Part shown: positions 4,481-7,916 of the stretch, piece by piece | How positions within the stretch are numbered: position 1 is the first letter of the stretch | Layout: each line of letters opens with the position of its first letter | Origin: a bacterium HR39 | GTDB lineage: Bacteria > Pseudomonadota > Alphaproteobacteria > Geminicoccales > Geminicoccaceae | Assembly (NCBI GenBank): GCA_002898955.1 | Contig: BEIP01000045.1 | Location: forward strand, 1 to 7,916 | DNA: 7,916 bases | Direction of reading: 5' to 3' | Position numbers and translations under genes: made by a program | The notes under the pieces: generated by a model | What the model saw: only the letters and a program-made list of their open reading frames with translations | The model's database searches: none | Told to the model about the DNA's origin: nothing

Positions 4481-5590
4481 GTGCGCGCTGCTTTGTCCGT
4501 GCCGCTCGCCCTCGTCGCCCTGTTCGCCGCCGCCACGGCCCGTGCGGAAGGGCCGCGCGCCGTGCCCGTGGTGGTGGATCCGGTGAGGATGGAACGGGTG
4601 CAGGAGACCACCAGCGTGATCGCCCGGGTGGTGACGGAGCGCCACGGTCCCGTCGCCGCCGAGGTGGCCGGACGGGTGGTGGCGGTGGAGGTGCGCGCCG
4701 GCGAGCGGGTGGACGCGGGTGCGCCGCTGGTGCGGCTCGATCCGCAGCGCTTCGAGCTGGCCCTGCGCATCGCCCGGGCCGAGCTCGCCCGCGCCGAGGC
4801 CGCGGTGAGCGAGACCGAAGCCGCCATCGCCCTGCTCGAACAGGAGATCGCCCGCCTCGAGCGCCTGCGCGGCTCCTCCGCCTTTCCGCGCGCCACCTTC
4901 GAGGACCGGCTGCGCGAGCGCGAGGTGCAGCGCGCCCGGCTGGCCGCGGCCCGCGCCGGGGTGGAGCTGGCCCGCGCCAATGTGGAGGCGCGCGAGCGCG
5001 ATCTCGCCGATGCCACCGTCACCGCGCCCCACGCGGGCGTGGTCACCGCCGTGCGCGTGGCACCGGGCGCGCGGGTGGCGCCGGGCGATGCGGTGGTGGA
5101 GATGCTCGATCCCGCCTCCTTCGAGGTGGAGGCGCAGCTCGCGGCCGAGCGGCTGCGGGATCTGCGGGCGGCCGGCGGGCTCGCGCGGGTGCGCACAGAA
5201 TCCGGCGAGGTGCCGGTGCGGCTGCGCGCCGTGGTGCCGGTCGAGAGCCCCACGAGCCGCACCCGCCCGGCACGCCTCGCGGTCGAGGGCGATCCGGCCG
5301 CCGCGCTCTTCGCCGACGGCCAGACGGTGGAGCTGCTGCTGCCGGCCGGCGAGCCGCGGGAGCGCCCCACCGTGCACAAGGACGCCATCGTCCCCGGGCA
5401 GGGGCGCTACCTGGTGTACGTGGTCCAGGACGGCAAAGCCGTGCCGCGCGAGGTGGTGCCGGGGCCGGCCGTGGGGGATCGCGTCGCCGTCGAGGGGCTG
5501 GAGCCGGGCACGCCGGTGGTGGTGCGCGGCAACGAGCGGCTGCGGCCGGGCCAGCCGGTGGTGGTCGCCGGCGGAGGAGGGCAGGGATGA
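4481..5590 (+). CDS. RND efflux periplasmic adaptor subunit (membrane fusion protein, HlyD/AcrA-like)
   Basis: A 369-residue adaptor that would link the inner-membrane RND pump encoded next to an outer-membrane channel. The GTG start is chosen because GGGAG lies 9 bases upstream and a good signal peptide follows at once: residues 1-22, with a hydrophobic VPLALVALFAAA core and ARA before the likely cleavage site at Glu23. The sequence shows no lipobox cysteine. Domains follow the family order: first half of the lipoyl domain (about 57-88, EVAGRVVAVEVRAGERVDAG), an Ala/Glu/Arg-rich alpha-helical coiled-coil hairpin (about 90-178), second lipoyl half (about 178-210, TAPHAGVVTAVRVAPGARV), beta barrel (about 212-290) and membrane-proximal domain (about 295-360, with LVYVVQDGKAVPREV). 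The length is normal for the family. Its TGA overlaps the permease ATG (ATGA), showing tight translational coupling. The pumped substrate cannot be told from the adaptor. Confidence 0.93.
   Translation: MRAALSVPLALVALFAAATARAEGPRAVPVVVDPVRMERVQETTSVIARVVTERHGPVAAEVAGRVVAVEVRAGERVDAGAPLVRLDPQRFELALRIARAELARAEAAVSETEAAIALLEQEIARLERLRGSSAFPRATFEDRLREREVQRARLAAARAGVELARANVEARERDLADATVTAPHAGVVTAVRVAPGARVAPGDAVVEMLDPASFEVEAQLAAERLRDLRAAGGLARVRTESGEVPVRLRAVVPVESPTSRTRPARLAVEGDPAAALFADGQTVELLLPAGEPRERPTVHKDAIVPGQGRYLVYVVQDGKAVPREVVPGPAVGDRVAVEGLEPGTPVVVRGNERLRPGQPVVVAGGGGQG
5573..5580 (+). promoter_or_regulatory. Shine-Dalgarno of the permease gene
   Basis: GGAGGAGG, within the last codons of the adaptor gene, lies 6 bases before the permease ATG at 5587. 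It confirms that start and the 4-bp ATGA overlap. Confidence 0.75.
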
Positions 5591-7916
5591 AGCCGATCCG
5601 CCTCGCGGTGGAGCGGCCCATTGCCACTCTCGCGATCACGGCGCTGGTGCTGCTGCTCGGGATGGTGGCGCTGTTCCGCATCCCCGTGCAGCTCGCGCCC
5701 GAGGTGCGCCGCCCGGTGATCACGGTGACCACCGACTGGCCCGGCGCTTCGCCGGAGGAGGTGGAGCGGGAGATCCTGATCCGCCAGGAGGACGCACTGG
5801 AGGGGCTCGAGGGCCTCGAGGAGATGCTCGGCGTGGCGGAGGACGGCCGCGCCCAGCTCACCCTCGAGTTCACCGTCGACACCGACATCGACCGGGCGCT
5901 GGTGCTGGTCTCCAACCGGCTCTCGTCCATCTCGGACCTTCCCGACGAGGCCGACCAGCCGCGGCTGTCCACCGCCGGCAACGAGGACAACCCCATCGCC
6001 TGGTTCGTCCTCACCCGGGCGCCCGGCAACGACCGGCCGATCCACGAATACGGCGACTTCGCGCGCGACGTGGTGGGCGAGCGCCTCGCCCGCGTGCCGG
6101 GCGTGGCCCAGGTCAACGTCTTCGGCGGGGCCGAGCGGCGGCTCGAGGTGGTGGTGGACCCGCGGGTGCTGGCCGCCCATCGCCTCACCGTGGACGATCT
6201 CGTGAACGCCATCCGCGCCGCGAGCCTCACCGCCACCGCCGGCGACGTGGAGGAGGGCAAGCGGCGCTGGATCGTGCGGGTGGAGGGCGAGCTCGCCACC
6301 CCGGAGGAGCTCGCGCGCCTCGCCCTGCGACGCACGGACGGAGCGGGACGCACCGCCATCCTGCGCCTCGGGGACATCGCCGAGATCCGCTACGGCTGGT
6401 CGGATCCGGTCTCCCGCATCCGCCGCATGGGCGAGCCGGCGCTCGCCATCAACATCACCCGCGCCACCGGCGCCAACGTGCTGGAGACCATGGAGGGCGT
6501 GCGCCGGGCGGTGGCCGAGCTCGCCGCCGGGCCGGTGGCGGCACGGGGGCTGCGGTTGCGGCAGGTCTACGACGAGACCGTCTACATCGACAGTGCCATC
6601 AACCTCGTGCTGAACAACGTCTGGATCGGCGGCCTGCTGGCGACGGCGGTGCTGCTGCTGTTCCTGCGCTCGCCGCGCGCCACCCTGGTGGTGGCGCTGT
6701 CGATCCCGGTCTCGGTGATCGCCGCCTTCATCGCCATGGCGGTGGGCGGGCGCACCCTCAACGTCGTCTCGCTGGCCGGCCTCGCCTTCGCGGTGGGCAT
6801 GGTGGTGGACGCCGCCATCGTGGTGCTGGAGAACATCTTCCGCCTGCGCAAGGCGGGTCTCCCGGCCGACGAGGCGGCGGTGCGCGGGGCGGGCGAGGTG
6901 TGGATGGCCATCTTCGTCTCGGCCCTCACCACCATCGTCGTCTTCATTCCCATCCTCGCCCTGAAGCTGGAGGTGGGACAGCTCTTCCGCGATCTGGCGC
7001 TGGCCATCTCCGCGGCGGTGGCGATCTCGCTGGTGGTGGCGGTCACGGTGGTGCCCTCGCTGGCCCGGCGCCTGCTCGCCGGCATGGATCCCGCGCGCGA
7101 GGTGCGCCTGCCGGTGGTGGACCGGCTCGCCGAAGGCTTCGGGCGGGCGGTCGAGGCCTTCGTCGGCCAGATCGTGCGCAGCCGCGTGGTCTCGGGGCTG
7201 TTCGTGCTGGCGCTGGTGGCGGCGCTCGGCAGCGTCGCCTGGCGGCTCCTGCCGCCGCTCGAATATCTGCCCGAGGGCAACCGCAATCTGGTCTTCGGCG
7301 TGCTGCAGCCGCCGCCCGGCTACAACCTCGCCACCACCTTCGAGATCGCCACCCGCATCGAGGAGCGGTTGCGCCCGCTCGTGCGGCGTCCGGACGGCAG
7401 CCTGCCGCAGCTCGGCCCGGACGATCCGCCGCCCATCGACGACTTCTTCTTCGTGGCCCTGCGCGGTGCCGCCTTCGTGGGTGCCCAGTCGGCCGACCCC
7501 CAGCGCGCGGGCGAGCTGGTGGAGCCGCTGCGCCGGGCCATGTTCGCCGAGCCGGGCACCTTCGGCTTCGCCAGCCAGCCCTCCATCTTCGGGCGCGGGA
7601 TCGGCGGCGGCCGGGTGATCCGCCTCGACATCACCGGCCCCGACCTGCCGGCGCTGCTGGATTTGGCCGGGCGGGCGACGGGGATGGTCGACGAGGTGCT
7701 GCCGCGCGCACGCGGCACCCAGATCCGGCCGCGGCCGGGCCTCGAGCTGGGTTCGCCGCAGGTGCGGATCGTGCCCGATCTCGTGAAGCTGGCGGACGCC
7801 GGCCTGACGGCCGCCTCCTTCGCCCGTGCCGTGGACGCCTTCAACGACGGCCTCACCGTCACCACCGTCAATGCCGGCGGTGACCGTCTGGATGTGGTGC
7901 TGCGCGGACCGCCGGA
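5587..7916 (+). CDS. RND efflux inner-membrane permease (AcrB-like family), 3' end outside window
   Basis: The first 776 residues of a proton-driven RND pump, open to the window end without a stop; full members have about 1,020-1,060 residues. TM1 is at about residues 11-31 after the cytoplasmic start MKPIRLAVERP. The first periplasmic porter/docking loop spans about 32-340 and includes PVITVTTDWPGASPEEVE (46-63). TM2 is near 343-361, TM3 366-386, TM4 396-417, TM5 439-458, TM6 470-490 and TM7 537-553; the second periplasmic loop begins LEYLPEGNRN and continues to the window edge. TM4 carries the motif GMVVDAAIVVLEN (404-416). Asp408 aligns with the first of the two proton-relay aspartates of AcrB; the next position, Asp in AcrB and often Asn in relatives, is Ala. 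The drug/amphiphile (HAE) branch fits better than the metal-exporting CzcA branch, but the substrate is not predictable. No outer-membrane channel gene is seen in the window. Confidence 0.93.
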   Translation, partial: MKPIRLAVERPIATLAITALVLLLGMVALFRIPVQLAPEVRRPVITVTTDWPGASPEEVEREILIRQEDALEGLEGLEEMLGVAEDGRAQLTLEFTVDTDIDRALVLVSNRLSSISDLPDEADQPRLSTAGNEDNPIAWFVLTRAPGNDRPIHEYGDFARDVVGERLARVPGVAQVNVFGGAERRLEVVVDPRVLAAHRLTVDDLVNAIRAASLTATAGDVEEGKRRWIVRVEGELATPEELARLALRRTDGAGRTAILRLGDIAEIRYGWSDPVSRIRRMGEPALAINITRATGANVLETMEGVRRAVAELAAGPVAARGLRLRQVYDETVYIDSAINLVLNNVWIGGLLATAVLLLFLRSPRATLVVALSIPVSVIAAFIAMAVGGRTLNVVSLAGLAFAVGMVVDAAIVVLENIFRLRKAGLPADEAAVRGAGEVWMAIFVSALTTIVVFIPILALKLEVGQLFRDLALAISAAVAISLVVAVTVVPSLARRLLAGMDPAREVRLPVVDRLAEGFGRAVEAFVGQIVRSRVVSGLFVLALVAALGSVAWRLLPPLEYLPEGNRNLVFGVLQPPPGYNLATTFEIATRIEERLRPLVRRPDGSLPQLGPDDPPPIDDFFFVALRGAAFVGAQSADPQRAGELVEPLRRAMFAEPGTFGFASQPSIFGRGIGGGRVIRLDITGPDLPALLDLAGRATGMVDEVLPRARGTQIRPRPGLELGSPQVRIVPDLVKLADAGLTAASFARAVDAFNDGLTVTTVNAGGDRLDVVLRGPP

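Noticed and set aside
4055..5377. Long minus-strand open frame across the tRNA and adaptor gene
   Set aside because: It crosses a perfect tRNA gene and is antisense to a clear adaptor protein with signal peptide and lipoyl domains; its translation resembles no family.
4980..7883. 967-codon plus-strand frame overlapping the adaptor and permease
   Set aside because: It is an Arg/Ala/Gly-rich shadow. The permease frame starting at 5587 is open to the window end and has the correct RND topology and motifs.

Overview
This is a very GC-rich window with strong G/C preference at third codon positions. It looks like an ordinary chromosomal stretch of a proteobacterium, most likely an alphaproteobacterium or a similar high-GC lineage. 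That placement rests on base composition, the decarboxylase type, the Ca-binding RTX protein and the RND efflux pair; no single diagnostic marker is present.

Layout. (1) 2-262, plus: the last 86 residues of a fold-III PLP-dependent ornithine/lysine-type decarboxylase, followed by a perfect 12-bp hairpin (269-300). (2) About 592-2895, minus: a molybdenum hydroxylase large subunit of the xanthine dehydrogenase / form II CoxL type. Its single reading frame is cut by an in-frame TAG at 1363-1365. After the last family-like residues (about 592) it has no stop where the family normally ends and runs on to a TAA at 136-138, antisense to the decarboxylase end. It is best read as a decaying gene. No FAD or [2Fe-2S] subunit gene lies beside it. 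(3) 3032-3985, minus: a 317-residue protein with two RTX calcium-binding repeat blocks around an HCBP-related domain. A second perfect 12-bp hairpin (2976-3003) follows its stop. (4) 4180-4255, plus: tRNA-Ala with anticodon CGC, complete with encoded CCA, the G3:U70 identity pair and a clear upstream promoter. (5) 4481-7916, plus: an efflux operon made of a periplasmic adaptor (membrane fusion protein, GTG start) overlapping by 4 bp an RND inner-membrane permease, which runs off the window at residue 776 of an expected 1,000 or more. The 225-bp leader between tRNA and adaptor holds a pair of imperfect 20-bp direct repeats, each with two hexamers 10 bp apart, flanking a GC hairpin; this is a plausible regulator site.

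How the parts work together. Only the adaptor-permease pair forms a clear functional unit: a tripartite proton-driven efflux pump whose outer-membrane channel is not in the window. The decarboxylase (polyamine synthesis), the hydroxylase remnant, the RTX protein and the tRNA look like independent neighbours. I found no mobile element, CRISPR array or evident new defence system. The most notable points are the interrupted hydroxylase, the leader repeats of the efflux operon, and the alanine beside the single membrane aspartate of the permease.
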